From NCBI GenBank assembly GCA_009841145.1, contig VXMJ01000083.1, positions 25,325-89,324 of the forward strand: 64,000 nucleotides of DNA. The letters run 5' to 3'. This DNA is from Caldilineaceae bacterium SB0661_bin_34 (lineage in GTDB: Bacteria > Chloroflexota > Anaerolineae > Caldilineales > Caldilineaceae). Shown here piece by piece: positions 44,014-52,999 of the stretch (position 1 is the first letter of the stretch; the number at the start of each line of letters is the position of its first letter). A model generated the notes under the pieces. The model was not told where the DNA came from. It did no database searches and saw nothing but the letters and a program-made list of their open reading frames with translations. Both the position numbers and the translations under genes were made by a program.

Positions 44014-44339
44014 CTACGCCAATATATCGCTGTGCCGAATCCGGCTTGCGAGCGGGAACCGCCTTGGTCCGCTTGGCAATGCCTGCAGGCTGTTGTTAGC
44101 GGTCTCGTGCCACTGAACGGGAACAGCCCCCACCTTGCAGATCGCACGTGACTGTTTTAGTGGGTTTATCGGTGGGTGATAATGAGTGATAATGAACTCC
44201 ACCCGATTCCGATGATCATCCGGGCTCCGAACGGCAGTGGCTGGTCCGATTCCCTCGTGGCTTGCTTTTGCTTCCCTCCTTCACCGCGCCGTGGATGGTC
44301 AATGGACGGGGTTGCAGACCAGCACCAGGAGGTGCATCC
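44014..44339. other. Non-coding gap upstream of the oligopeptide ABC operon
   Basis: About 330 bases with no credible gene. It should contain the operon promoter. A tandem repeat at 44176-44195 and a strong ribosome-binding site AGGAGG (44327-44332, seven bases before the start) are the only notable signals. Confidence 0.5.
44176..44195 (+). promoter_or_regulatory. Tandem perfect repeat GTGATAATGA x2, possible operator/promoter
   Basis: GTGATAATGA occurs twice head to tail about 150 bases upstream of the binding-protein gene, in an otherwise GC-rich gap. Each copy contains GATAAT, a good -10 hexamer, but no convincing -35 is placed 17 bases upstream. It may be a regulator site or overlapping -10 elements. 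Confidence 0.35.
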
Positions 44340-46283
44340 ATGAAGAACCGTGCTCGGCATGTGCCGTTGTTGACGGCTGTGTTGCTGTTGTTGATGTTGG
44401 CCCTGGCAGCCTGCGGTGGTGCACCGGAGGAACCGGAAGCCATGCCCGCCGAAGCGGACGAAGCAGCGGCGATGGAAGAGAGCAAGGAAGCCCCCATGCT
44501 GGCGGCTATGGTCGCGGCCGGCGAGCTGCCGCCCTTGGATGAACGGCTGCCCAAGAATCCGATGGTGGTTCCGGTAACCGAATCGATCGGCCAATACGGC
44601 GGCACTTGGCGTTCCGGCCTGCTGGGCCAGGCGGATGCACCGTGGGTAATCCGCACCATGGCTTATGAGCCGACCATGCGCTGGAAGCCGGATTTGACCG
44701 GCACCATTCCGAACGTGGCGGAGTCCGTCACGGTCAACGACGAGGGCACGGAGTTCACCCTTGGCCTGCGCGAGGGCATGCGCTGGTCCGACGGCGAGCC
44801 CTTTACGGCCGACGATGTCCTGTTCTGGTACGAAGCGCACATCGTGAACGACGAGGTCAGTCCGGTGAAGCCGCTGTGGATGCGTCCGGGCGGTACCTTG
44901 GGTACAGTCACGAAAGTCGACGACTACACAGTCACGTTTTCGTTCGGGGCGCCCCACGGTCTCTTCCTGTCACAGTTGGGCGGCCAGCGTACCTTTGAAC
45001 CCGCCCACTACCTGGAGCAGTTCCATCCGGGCTACTCCGACGCCGAAGACGTCCAGGCCATTGTGGACGAGATGAGTCTGGCCAACTGGGTGGCCCTTTG
45101 GGGCAACCGGCGCAACATCCTGAACAACGTCGACCTGCCGGTGGTGTTTGGCTGGCACCTGACCCAACCCGCCTCCTCCGCGACGCAGATGGTGTCCGAG
45201 CGCAACCCCTACTACTGGAAGGTCGATCCGGAGGGCAACCAGCTGCCCTACATCGACAAGCTGGTCTATCCGATCGTGGAAAGCGTCGAGGTGCAGGTGC
45301 TCAAGGCCCTCGCCGGCGAGGTGGACATGCAGGACCGGCACATTGCCACGCCCGGCAACAAGGCGCAGTTCTTCGACGGCAAGGAGGCCGGGGACTACGA
45401 CTTCTTCACCGTGGAGTACGCTTGGGAGACCCCCGTCTCGATGGGCCTGAACCTGGCCCATCCCGACGAGAACCTGCGCTCCATCTTCCTGGAGAAGGAC
45501 TTCCGCATCGCCCTGTCCGTGGCCTTTGACCGCCAGGCCATCATCGACGTGATCTACATCGGCGACGGCGAGCCGCGCCAGCCGGCGCCGCTGGCCGAAT
45601 CTCCCTGGTACAACGAGCAGCTGGCCTACCAGTACACCGAGTTCGACCCGGATCAGGCCAATGCGTTGCTGGACGACCTGGGCTACGCCATGGGGCCGGA
45701 CGGTGTGCGGCTGGGACCCGACGGTGAGAAGATCAGCTTTGACATCAACGTCATTGCCGCCTTCGAGCCCTGGGCCGAGATCATGAACCTGGTGGCCGGT
45801 TACTGGGCCGACGTGGGCATCGAGGCCAACGTGGTACAGCTGGAGCGCTCGCTCTTCTATGAGCGCAAGGCGGCCTACGACTTCGACATGGCGGTCTGGA
45901 CCGGTGCCGACGGCATTGCCCTGGTCATGGATCCCCGCTCCTACTTCGCCTTCAGCACGGAATCGCTGTTCGGCGTCGCCTGGGCCGACTGGTGGCGGTC
46001 CGGCGGCAGCAGGGGCGTGGAGCCGCCGGCAGCCGCCCAGCAGCAGCAGGCCCTCTACGATGAACTGGCCGTCACGGTCGATCCGGCCGAGAAGGACCGC
46101 ATCATGAACGAGATCCTGGACATCGCCGCCGAGCAGTTCTGGATCTTCGGCCTGACCAAGTACTACAAGGGCTACGGCATCGTCAAGAACAACTTCAAGA
46201 ATGTTCCGGACACCGTCTGGCAGTGGCACGTCTCGGCGGCCCCGGCCCAGACCAACCCCGAGCAGTACTACATCGAACAATAG
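44340..46283 (+). CDS. Oligopeptide-type ABC transporter solute-binding lipoprotein (SBP family 5)
   Basis: 647 residues. AGGAGG precedes the ATG by seven bases. Signal peptide ending in lipobox LALAAC (Cys25) with a Glu/Pro/Ala-rich linker, so it is anchored outside the membrane. The body is SBP_bac_5: VTVNDEGTEFTLGLREGMRW, SDGEPFTADDVLFWYEAHI, KDFRIALSVAFDRQAIIDVI. It delivers peptides, opines or oligosaccharides to the OppBCDF-like system encoded directly downstream. Two hairpins between this gene and the first permease probably give it higher expression than the membrane parts. Confidence 0.93.
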   Translation: MKNRARHVPLLTAVLLLLMLALAACGGAPEEPEAMPAEADEAAAMEESKEAPMLAAMVAAGELPPLDERLPKNPMVVPVTESIGQYGGTWRSGLLGQADAPWVIRTMAYEPTMRWKPDLTGTIPNVAESVTVNDEGTEFTLGLREGMRWSDGEPFTADDVLFWYEAHIVNDEVSPVKPLWMRPGGTLGTVTKVDDYTVTFSFGAPHGLFLSQLGGQRTFEPAHYLEQFHPGYSDAEDVQAIVDEMSLANWVALWGNRRNILNNVDLPVVFGWHLTQPASSATQMVSERNPYYWKVDPEGNQLPYIDKLVYPIVESVEVQVLKALAGEVDMQDRHIATPGNKAQFFDGKEAGDYDFFTVEYAWETPVSMGLNLAHPDENLRSIFLEKDFRIALSVAFDRQAIIDVIYIGDGEPRQPAPLAESPWYNEQLAYQYTEFDPDQANALLDDLGYAMGPDGVRLGPDGEKISFDINVIAAFEPWAEIMNLVAGYWADVGIEANVVQLERSLFYERKAAYDFDMAVWTGADGIALVMDPRSYFAFSTESLFGVAWADWWRSGGSRGVEPPAAAQQQQALYDELAVTVDPAEKDRIMNEILDIAAEQFWIFGLTKYYKGYGIVKNNFKNVPDTVWQWHVSAAPAQTNPEQYYIEQ

Positions 46284-46300
46284 GCGGACGCACTTCGCCG

Positions 46301-46330
46301 GGGCTGCGGGTGCTGTTGTGCCCGCAGCCC
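46301..46330. repeat. Ten-base hairpin after the binding-protein gene
   Basis: GGGCTGCGGG (46301-46310) pairs with CCCGCAGCCC (46321-46330) around a ten-base loop, 18 bases after the stop codon. No T tract follows, so it is more likely an mRNA 3'-end stabiliser or attenuator than a full terminator. Confidence 0.7.
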
Positions 46331-46349
46331 TCAATCCCGGCAATTGGTG

Positions 46350-46375
46350 GGGAAGGGCCCCGCGGGGCCCTTCCC
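46350..46375. repeat. Perfect 26-bp palindrome before the first permease gene
   Basis: The whole stretch 46350-46375 is its own reverse complement, beginning GGGAAGGGCCCC. It ends 12 bases before the permease ATG and would form a very stable hairpin covering the region where a ribosome-binding site is expected. Confidence 0.8.
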
Positions 46376-46387
46376 GGTCCCTGAGCC

Positions 46388-47377
46388 ATGCTTCGCTACG
46401 TCCTGCGGCGCTTTCTGCTGATGATCCCGACCCTGTTCGGAATCTCCATCATCGCGTTCATCATCATCCAGTTGCCGCCCGGTGACTACCTGACCACGGT
46501 CATCGCACAGCTGAGCGCCGCCGGAGACCTGGTTGAGGAGGATGTGATTGCCGGCCTCAAGGCCCAGTACGGACTGGACCGGCCGATGCACGTGCAGTAC
46601 CTGAAGTGGATCAGCAACATCCTGCTGCGCGGTGACTTTGGCACTTCGTTCGAATGGGACGTGGCGGTGGGTGATCTGATCTGGTCGCGGCTTGGCCTGA
46701 CCGTGACCCTGTCCGTGGCCACGCTGCTGTTCACTTGGGCCGTGGCCTTCCCCGTGGGCATCTACGCCGCGGTGCGTCAGTATTCCTGGGGCGACTATTT
46801 CTTTACGGGCATCGGCTTTGTGGGACTGGCCATCCCCAACTTCCTGTTGGCACTGGTGCTCATGTACGTGGCCTTCAAGTATTTCAACCAGAGCGTGGGC
46901 GGCCTCTTCTCCCCGGACTTCGTGGAGGCGCCCTGGACCTGGGCGCGGGTCCAGGACATGCTGGGCCACCTCTGGGTGCCAATGATTATTCTGGGCACGG
47001 CCGGCACCGCCGGCCTAATCCGCATCATGCGGGCCAACCTGCTGGACGAACTGCGCAAGCCCTACGTGAAGACCGCCCGCGCCAAGGGGTTGTCGGAACT
47101 CCGCCTGCTGCTCAAGTATCCGGTGCGCGTGGCCCTCAACCCCTTTGTGTCCACGATTGGCCTGACCCTGCCGATCCTGATCTCGGGTTCCGCCATTGTC
47201 TCGGTGGTGCTCAGCCTGCCCACCTCGGGACCCCTCCTGCTGCGGGCCCTCATTGCCCAGGACATGTACCTGGCCGGCAGCTTCATCCTGATGCTCGGTG
47301 TCATCACGGTGCTGGGTACCCTGCTGTCCGACCTGTTGTTGGCCTGGCTGGACCCGCGCATCCGCTTTGATGACTGA
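46388..47377 (+). CDS. Oligopeptide-type ABC transporter permease (OppB-like)
   Basis: 329 residues with about six membrane helices. It opens with LRYVLRRFLLMIPTLFGISI and has the Opp-type amino-terminal region (QYGLDRPMHVQYLKWISNIL, DFGTSF). The ATPase-docking loop is LLDELRKPYVKTARAKGLSE. It forms the translocation pore with the next gene product. The start follows a stable palindrome. Confidence 0.93.
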   Translation: MLRYVLRRFLLMIPTLFGISIIAFIIIQLPPGDYLTTVIAQLSAAGDLVEEDVIAGLKAQYGLDRPMHVQYLKWISNILLRGDFGTSFEWDVAVGDLIWSRLGLTVTLSVATLLFTWAVAFPVGIYAAVRQYSWGDYFFTGIGFVGLAIPNFLLALVLMYVAFKYFNQSVGGLFSPDFVEAPWTWARVQDMLGHLWVPMIILGTAGTAGLIRIMRANLLDELRKPYVKTARAKGLSELRLLLKYPVRVALNPFVSTIGLTLPILISGSAIVSVVLSLPTSGPLLLRALIAQDMYLAGSFILMLGVITVLGTLLSDLLLAWLDPRIRFDD

Positions 47378-47398
47378 ACTCCCCGGATCCCGCCTGCC

Positions 47399-48523
47399 AT
47401 GACCGCCCGCGCAATGGAGTCGGATCGCCAGGAGGCCATCAACGTCGCCACCCAGTGGCAGTTGATGTGGTGGCGTTTCCGCAAACACCGGCTGGCCATG
47501 ACCTCGCTGGTGATTGTGATCCTGATCTACCTGGTTGCGCTGCTGGCCGAGTTCCTCGCTCCCTTTACCCCGGACGAGTTTCAGGCTGACTATACCTACG
47601 CGCCGCCGCAACGGCTGCACCTGTTTCTGGAGACGGAGAACGGGCTGCGGTTCCAGCCCTGGGTGTACGGCTACAAGGTGGAGATTGAGGAGGAGGCCCT
47701 GCGGCGGGTGTTTGTCCCCGACGAGGAGGTGATCCACGAAATTGGATTCTTCGTCTCCGGGGTACCCGTTACGCTCTTGGGCTTCCTGGAGACGGACCGC
47801 CATCTGGTCGGCCCCAAGGATCCGGAGGCGCCCATGTTCCTGTTCGGGGCGGACAAGCTGGGCCGCGACATGCTCACGCGCATGATCTACGGGACGCGCA
47901 TCTCCATGTCCATTGGGCTGGTGGGTGTGGCCCTCAGCCTGATTCTGGGCATCCTGCTGGGCGGCCTGTCCGGCTTCCTGGGCGGGCAGGTGGACAACAT
48001 CATCCAGCGGGTCATCGAATTCATCCGCTCGGTGCCGACCATCCCGCTGTGGATGGGGTTGGCGGCGGCTCTGCCCACGGACTGGCCACCCCTGCGGATC
48101 TATTTTGGCATTACCGTGATTCTCTCGTTCATCGGCTGGACCGAACTGGCCCGCGTGATCCGGGGACGCTTTCTGGCCCTGCGCACCGAGGATTTTGTAA
48201 TCGCCGCCCACCTTGATGGCGTGGGCCAGATGCGGATTATCCTGCACCACATGGTGCCCTCGTTCCTCAGCCACATCATTGCGGCCCTGACACTGGCCAT
48301 TCCCAACATGATCCTGGCGGAAACTTCGCTCAGCTTCCTGGGACTGGGCCTGCGCCCGCCGATTGTGAGCTGGGGCGTGCTGCTACAGGAAGCCCAGAAC
48401 ATCCGCACGGTGGCCACCGCGCCCTGGCTATTCTCCACAGGCGGCGCGGTCTTCATTGCCATCCTGGCCCTCAATTTCGTGGGCGATGGCCTGCGCGACG
48501 CGGCGGATCCCTATGCCCGTTGA
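47399..48523 (+). CDS. Oligopeptide-type ABC transporter permease (OppC-like)
   Basis: 374 residues. First membrane helix at about 38-58 (LAMTSLVIVILIYLVALLAE), then a long extracellular segment of about a hundred residues, typical of OppC, then the transport core (FLFGADKLGRDMLTRMIYGT, RISMSIGLVGVALSLILGIL). The ATPase-docking loop reads ARVIRGRFLALRTEDFVIAA. It ends inside the start of the ATPase gene with an 11-base overlap. Confidence 0.93.
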   Translation: MTARAMESDRQEAINVATQWQLMWWRFRKHRLAMTSLVIVILIYLVALLAEFLAPFTPDEFQADYTYAPPQRLHLFLETENGLRFQPWVYGYKVEIEEEALRRVFVPDEEVIHEIGFFVSGVPVTLLGFLETDRHLVGPKDPEAPMFLFGADKLGRDMLTRMIYGTRISMSIGLVGVALSLILGILLGGLSGFLGGQVDNIIQRVIEFIRSVPTIPLWMGLAAALPTDWPPLRIYFGITVILSFIGWTELARVIRGRFLALRTEDFVIAAHLDGVGQMRIILHHMVPSFLSHIIAALTLAIPNMILAETSLSFLGLGLRPPIVSWGVLLQEAQNIRTVATAPWLFSTGGAVFIAILALNFVGDGLRDAADPYAR

Positions 48524-49556
48524 GCGACAGCTGTCGGCGGAGGATCTGCTGCTGGAGGTCCGCGACCTGCACGTCCACTTCCCGCTGGACGAGGGCACGG
48601 TCAAGGCCGTGGCCGGGGTGGACTTCGACGTCTACCGCAACCGCACCCTGTGTGTGGTGGGCGAGAGCGGTTGCGGCAAGAGCGTTTCGGCACAGTCCAT
48701 CCTGCAGCTGGTGGATCGGCCGGGGAGAATCGTCCAAGGCCAGATTCGGTTCCATCGGCACGATGCGGACGGGAGTGTGACGGTCACCGACTTGGCAGCC
48801 CTGCGCTCCTCCAGTCGGGCACTGCGGGCCATCCGCGGCCGCCATATCGGCATGGTGTTCCAGGAACCCAACACCTCCCTCAGCCCCATCCACACGGTCG
48901 GCAACCAAATCTCCGAGGTGATCCGGCTGCATCTGGGCGAGGACGAGGAGGCGGCCCGGCGACGGGGCATCGAGATGCTGGAACGCGTCGGCATCGCGCG
49001 TCCGGCGCAGAACTACGATGCCTACACCTTCGAACTGTCCGGCGGCATGCGCCAGCGGGTCATGATTGCCATGGCGCTGGTCTGCAGCCCGGCCCTGCTG
49101 ATCGCTGACGAGCCGACCACGGCCCTGGATGTCACGACCCAGGCCCAGATCATGTCCCTCCTGCAGGAGCTGCAGGCGGACTTCGGCATGGGGGTGATGT
49201 TGATTACCCACGATCTGGGGGTGGTGGCCGAGATGGCGGACGACGTAGTGGTCATGTACCTAGGGCAGGTCGCCGAGTACGGGGATGTGGACCGCATCTT
49301 CCATGCCCCGGCCCATCCCTACACCAAGGCCCTGTTGCGGTCCATTCCCAACCTCGACTTCGACCAAGACATTCGCCTGGATTCCATTCGGGGCATGGTG
49401 CCGGATCCCTTCCACCGGCCCGCCGGCTGCCCCTTCGGTCCCCGCTGCGACGAGGTCATCGAGGGGCGCTGCGAGGCCGAAAACCCCCCTGCCTTCAGTC
49501 TGGGGGAGGGTGGATCCGTGCGTTGCCTCCACTACGAGGAGGTGGCGCTGTCATGA
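48513..49556 (+). CDS. Oligopeptide-type ABC transporter ATPase (OppD-like)
   Basis: 347 residues from the ATG at 48513, overlapping the permease end by 11 bases. Walker A GESGCGKS, signature LSGGMRQR, Walker [13 protein letters not shown] and switch His in LITHDLG are all present. The carboxyl-terminal oligo_HPY-type Cys-rich tail ([20 protein letters not shown]) is complete. It powers import together with the next gene product, whose ATG overlaps its stop by four bases. Confidence 0.95.
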   Translation: MPVERQLSAEDLLLEVRDLHVHFPLDEGTVKAVAGVDFDVYRNRTLCVVGESGCGKSVSAQSILQLVDRPGRIVQGQIRFHRHDADGSVTVTDLAALRSSSRALRAIRGRHIGMVFQEPNTSLSPIHTVGNQISEVIRLHLGEDEEAARRRGIEMLERVGIARPAQNYDAYTFELSGGMRQRVMIAMALVCSPALLIADEPTTALDVTTQAQIMSLLQELQADFGMGVMLITHDLGVVAEMADDVVVMYLGQVAEYGDVDRIFHAPAHPYTKALLRSIPNLDFDQDIRLDSIRGMVPDPFHRPAGCPFGPRCDEVIEGRCEAENPPAFSLGEGGSVRCLHYEEVALS

Positions 49557-50572
49557 GCTCGACCAACGGTACGCTGCTCTCCGTACGCAACCTGTCGATG
49601 TTCTATCCGATGCGGGCCGGCTTCCTGCAGGGGCACAGGGGGGAGGTGCGGGCCGTCGACGATGTTTCGTTCGACATTCAGGCTGGCGAAACCCTGGGCC
49701 TAGTAGGGGAGAGCGGCTGTGGCAAGACCACCACGGGCCGCTGCATCCTGCGTGTCGTGGCGCCGACCGCCGGCGAACTGTGGTACCACCCCCGGGAAGG
49801 GGAATCGGTCGATCTGGCCCGGCTCGACACTGGGGGGCTGCTGCCGTGGCGGCAGGAGATCCGGATGATCTTCCAGGATCCCTTTGCCTCGCTCAATCCC
49901 CGGCTGCCCGTGCTTGAGATCGTGGGCGAGTGTCTGAAGGTCAATCGCGGCCTGCGCGGTTCCGCCTTGGAGGAACGGGTGGCCGAACTGCTGGGCATGG
50001 TGGGCCTGCGCCCGGAGTACATGCGACGCTATCCCCATGCCTTCTCCGGCGGCGAACGCCAGCGGATCGGCATTGCCCGCGCCCTGGCCCTCAATCCGCG
50101 TTTGGTGGTGGCGGACGAGGCGGTCTCCGCGCTCGATGTCTCGGTGCGTTCCCAGACCCTGAACCTGCTTCAGGATCTGCAGAATGAGATGCAGTTGACC
50201 TATCTCTTCATCTCCCACGACCTGAGCGTCATCCGCTATGTCTGCAACCGGGTGGCGGTCATGTACGTGGGCAAGCTGGTGGAGCTGGCCGACACCCGTT
50301 CCCTGTTTCTGACTCCGCAGCACCCCTATACCGAAGCCCTGTTGTCCTCGGTGCCCAAGCCGGATCCCCGTGTTCGCAGCCAGCGGATCGTGTTGGAGGG
50401 GGATGTGCCCGATCCGTCCCAGCCGCCGTCCGGCTGCCACTTCCATCCTCGCTGCCGCTACGCGGTGGATCGCTGTGCCGAGGAAACCCCGCCTCTGCGC
50501 GAGACGGCCGACGGGCATCATGTCGCCTGCCACCTGGCGGACGAGATCGAGCTGGTCGGTATCCATGGCTAG
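49553..50572 (+). CDS. Oligopeptide-type ABC transporter ATPase (OppF-like)
   Basis: 339 residues, start at 49553 in an ATGA overlap. Walker A GESGCGKT, Q-loop MIFQDPFASLNPR, signature FSGGERQRIGIARA and Walker B LVVADEAVSALDVS, with Ala after the DE pair where Pro is usual. The tail (CHFHPRCRYAVDRCAEETPP) is of the oligo_HPY type. It is the last gene of the five-gene transporter operon. A degenerate second copy of a similar tail lies at 51829-51995. Confidence 0.95.
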   Translation: MSSTNGTLLSVRNLSMFYPMRAGFLQGHRGEVRAVDDVSFDIQAGETLGLVGESGCGKTTTGRCILRVVAPTAGELWYHPREGESVDLARLDTGGLLPWRQEIRMIFQDPFASLNPRLPVLEIVGECLKVNRGLRGSALEERVAELLGMVGLRPEYMRRYPHAFSGGERQRIGIARALALNPRLVVADEAVSALDVSVRSQTLNLLQDLQNEMQLTYLFISHDLSVIRYVCNRVAVMYVGKLVELADTRSLFLTPQHPYTEALLSSVPKPDPRVRSQRIVLEGDVPDPSQPPSGCHFHPRCRYAVDRCAEETPPLRETADGHHVACHLADEIELVGIHG

Positions 50573-50784
50573 TCGGTGGCTTGGCGGCAAGGCCCGGCCC
50601 GTGCCGTCACTGCGGGAGCTGAGCGTCCGATCGTCGAGACAGGTTCTTGGTCGTTGGCAGGCCAACATTGTGGAGACGAAGGCCGCAACCCTATTCCGGG
50701 AACGACTGTGGTACAAAATGAGTTGTGGACAGATGAAGGCAAACGTCGGCATCCTGGCGTTTCCGTGCCTTGAGGAACTTGGTC

Positions 50785-51810
50785 ATGCGTGAACTTCCCA
50801 TGACAGCGGCGGTGCCGCCCGTCCCTGGATCCGTTGCAGAGAAAGCAATTCCGGCCAGGGTCCCGACTTGGAACACGCCGGAATTTCCAGCTGAACGGCC
50901 CAGGGAAGAAGAAATGCTCGCAGGTCGGCACCAGCTCATTGTCGTGTACCTAATCGAGGCTCTGGTGGCGATCCTGCGAAAGTGGAACCGGCCGTTCGAG
51001 GTGGTGACAGAGCGCGGCTTGTACTTCCAGTTGGAAGGCAGGTGGCGCCACTGCGATCCCGATGTCATGGTCCTCCCCTTCGAGTTGGAAGGGGATGGGG
51101 CGGTGCGGCGCGGGGACATGCCCGCAGCACCCCTGTGCGTATTCGAAGTATCCTCTCCCGAGACAGTGAAAAAGGATTTGGTGCAGAAGAAGAAGTGGTA
51201 CGCCGGGATGGGGATTGCCGAGTATTGGATGGTGGATCCCGTCAGTGAACCGACGAAGACTGTTCGCATGGGAGCAATCCTGGACGGAGGGCCGCTGCAA
51301 GGCTGGCAATTGGGGCCCGACGGTCGTTACCTGCCGCTGTCCGTGATCTGGCGGGAGGAGGAAGGGGCCTGGGTGGGCTACTCTCCAGTCCTGCGCCATG
51401 AACTGACGCTGTCACAGGAATTGCATGACCAGCATCGGGACGGCGGGTTGCGCTTGAGGGAACCTGAGACGAAAGTGCCGGTGCGCTCGCACGAAGAGAT
51501 GCTTGAAGACCATGAGACGCTGTGGTCCGACCACGAGGAGCTGCGGTCCGACCACGAGGAACTGCGGGCCCACCATGAGGTTCTGGCTACGAGCTACCGG
51601 GATGCGATCGCAGATCGTGAAGCGCTGATTTTCAACCTGGTCGCCGCCACCTTTGATCAAGACACTGCACAGCGGATGAGGGTGTTCCTGGAACGGGCCG
51701 GTGCGACTTTGCCCGACACTGGTCTCATCATGGCTTGGCTGGCTGAAGCAGAAGGCCCGCAGTTCCTGACCGAGGTGCGCAGGCACTGTGGGTTGCCCGA
51801 CGAGGAATAG
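50785..51810 (+). CDS. Uma2-family (DUF820) nuclease-like protein with coiled-coil tail
   Basis: 341 residues from the ATG at 50785, with GAGGAA seven bases upstream. Uma2 core: GRHQLIVVYLIEALVAILRK, CDPDVMVLP, APLCVFEVSSPETVKKDLVQ and KKKWYAGMGIAEYWMVDP, with Asp, Glu and Lys of the PD-(D/E)XK fold. Residues about 235-275 carry a heptad-like repeat of SDHEELR units, then a helical domain. It has a normal nuclease core but an unknown role. It is wedged between the OppF gene and a relic of an OppF-type tail. Confidence 0.9.
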   Translation: MRELPMTAAVPPVPGSVAEKAIPARVPTWNTPEFPAERPREEEMLAGRHQLIVVYLIEALVAILRKWNRPFEVVTERGLYFQLEGRWRHCDPDVMVLPFELEGDGAVRRGDMPAAPLCVFEVSSPETVKKDLVQKKKWYAGMGIAEYWMVDPVSEPTKTVRMGAILDGGPLQGWQLGPDGRYLPLSVIWREEEGAWVGYSPVLRHELTLSQELHDQHRDGGLRLREPETKVPVRSHEEMLEDHETLWSDHEELRSDHEELRAHHEVLATSYRDAIADREALIFNLVAATFDQDTAQRMRVFLERAGATLPDTGLIMAWLAEAEGPQFLTEVRRHCGLPDEE

Positions 51811-51828
51811 TACGCCGTCGGGGACTGA

Positions 51829-51995
51829 CGCACCTTCGCCTTCCGATTGCCGCTTTCATCCGCACTGCTGCCACGCGGTGGAGCGCTGCGCCAAGGAAAC
51901 ACCCCCTGCGGGCAACCACCACTGGGCGTCATGTTGCCCGTTACGTGGCGGACGTGATCAAACTTGCCGGTAACCGCGCAAAGGCGGCGACCTGA
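51829..51995 (+). pseudogene. Relic of an oligopeptide-ABC ATPase carboxyl tail
   Basis: The stretch reads SDCRFHPHCCHAVERCAKET, closely like the OppF end in this window (GCHFHPRCRYAVDRCAEETP), then shifts frame by one base near 51905. It continues as GRHVARYVADVIKLAGNRAK to a stop at 51995. No ATPase core precedes it. It is the remains of another peptide-transporter ATPase gene or of an old duplication of the OppF end. Confidence 0.75.
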
Positions 51996-52138
51996 TCGCA
52001 ACGGTCCCGAACCTGGTCGGCCGGAGGTCCATGCGGTTACGGTTGCCAGGGGCATGCCACACTTGCGGCCACCTCGATTCTGCGTCCCTGCTCGAGCCAC
52101 CGCTCCCCCTGCCCGGGCAAATCCGGCCCAAGTGGTTG

Positions 52139-52999
52139 TTATCCCTTCAGGGCGCCGGCGGTCGTGCCCGCAAGATAGTAGCGCCGTACCAGAAGGGCAC
52201 ACACCGCAATGGGCAAAGTGCCGACCACGCCAGCCGCGAACATAGGCGCAAACTGGAAGGATCCGTAGGTCAGAAAAAAGTCGATTGTGGTTGGCAAAGT
52301 ACGCGCCTTTGTACTGGTCAGGAAGAATGCAATTACAAATTCGTTCCAGGCCCCTATGAAAATGAATATCCCCGTTGTGAAGAATCCGGGGAGCAAGAGC
52401 GGCACCGTAATTCGCCCAAAGGCACCCAACCGGGTACACCCATCTGCCTGGGCCGACTCCTCCAGCTCTTGTGGAACGTCGGAAATGAAGGTACGCAGCA
52501 TCCAGACGGCAAATGGCACATTCCATGGGAGATAGAAGAGAATCAACCCCAAGTGGGAGTCGTTCAGGCCGAGTTGATTGGCCATAACCAGAAAGGGGTA
52601 AACCAAAGCGATGAGGGGAGCCACCATGATGGCAATCAACAAATAGGCCAACCAGTCCTGGCCCCAGAAGCGAAAGCGCGCAAAGCTATAGGCGGCCGGA
52701 ATGGCCAATAGCACTGAGAGCAGTGTGGTGGCCGTTGCCACGATGGTACTGTTCCTTAGATAGAAGGAGATGTTTACATCTTCAAAAACCTGTTTGTAAT
52801 TCAGGAGTGTAAAGGGACTGAAGAAACGGGGTGGATAGGCCTGAATGTCCCCTGGATGCTTGAATGACCATACTATTAAATATAGGTACGGAGCCAGAAA
52901 CAGCAGAAAAATGATCCAGACAACCAGGGAACCCGCCAGGGTATCCAGGCCGCGTCGCCACTTCCTGCGGTTCCCAGCCTGGTGGCGCTGCTCGTTCAT
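52139..52999 (-). CDS. CUT1-family sugar ABC transporter permease (MalG-like)
   Basis: 286 residues, about six membrane helices (LVVWIIFLLFLAPYLYLIVW, LAYLLIAIMVAPLIALVYPF, TTGIFIFIGAWNEFVIAFFL). The ATPase-docking EAA loop is ELEESAQADGCTRLGAFGRI. Its start overlaps the stop of the MalF-like gene by four bases (ATGA). It is the last gene of the operon; no ATPase gene follows, so a shared MsiK-type ATPase elsewhere must power it. Confidence 0.93.
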   Translation of the reverse strand: MNEQRHQAGNRRKWRRGLDTLAGSLVVWIIFLLFLAPYLYLIVWSFKHPGDIQAYPPRFFSPFTLLNYKQVFEDVNISFYLRNSTIVATATTLLSVLLAIPAAYSFARFRFWGQDWLAYLLIAIMVAPLIALVYPFLVMANQLGLNDSHLGLILFYLPWNVPFAVWMLRTFISDVPQELEESAQADGCTRLGAFGRITVPLLLPGFFTTGIFIFIGAWNEFVIAFFLTSTKARTLPTTIDFFLTYGSFQFAPMFAAGVVGTLPIAVCALLVRRYYLAGTTAGALKG

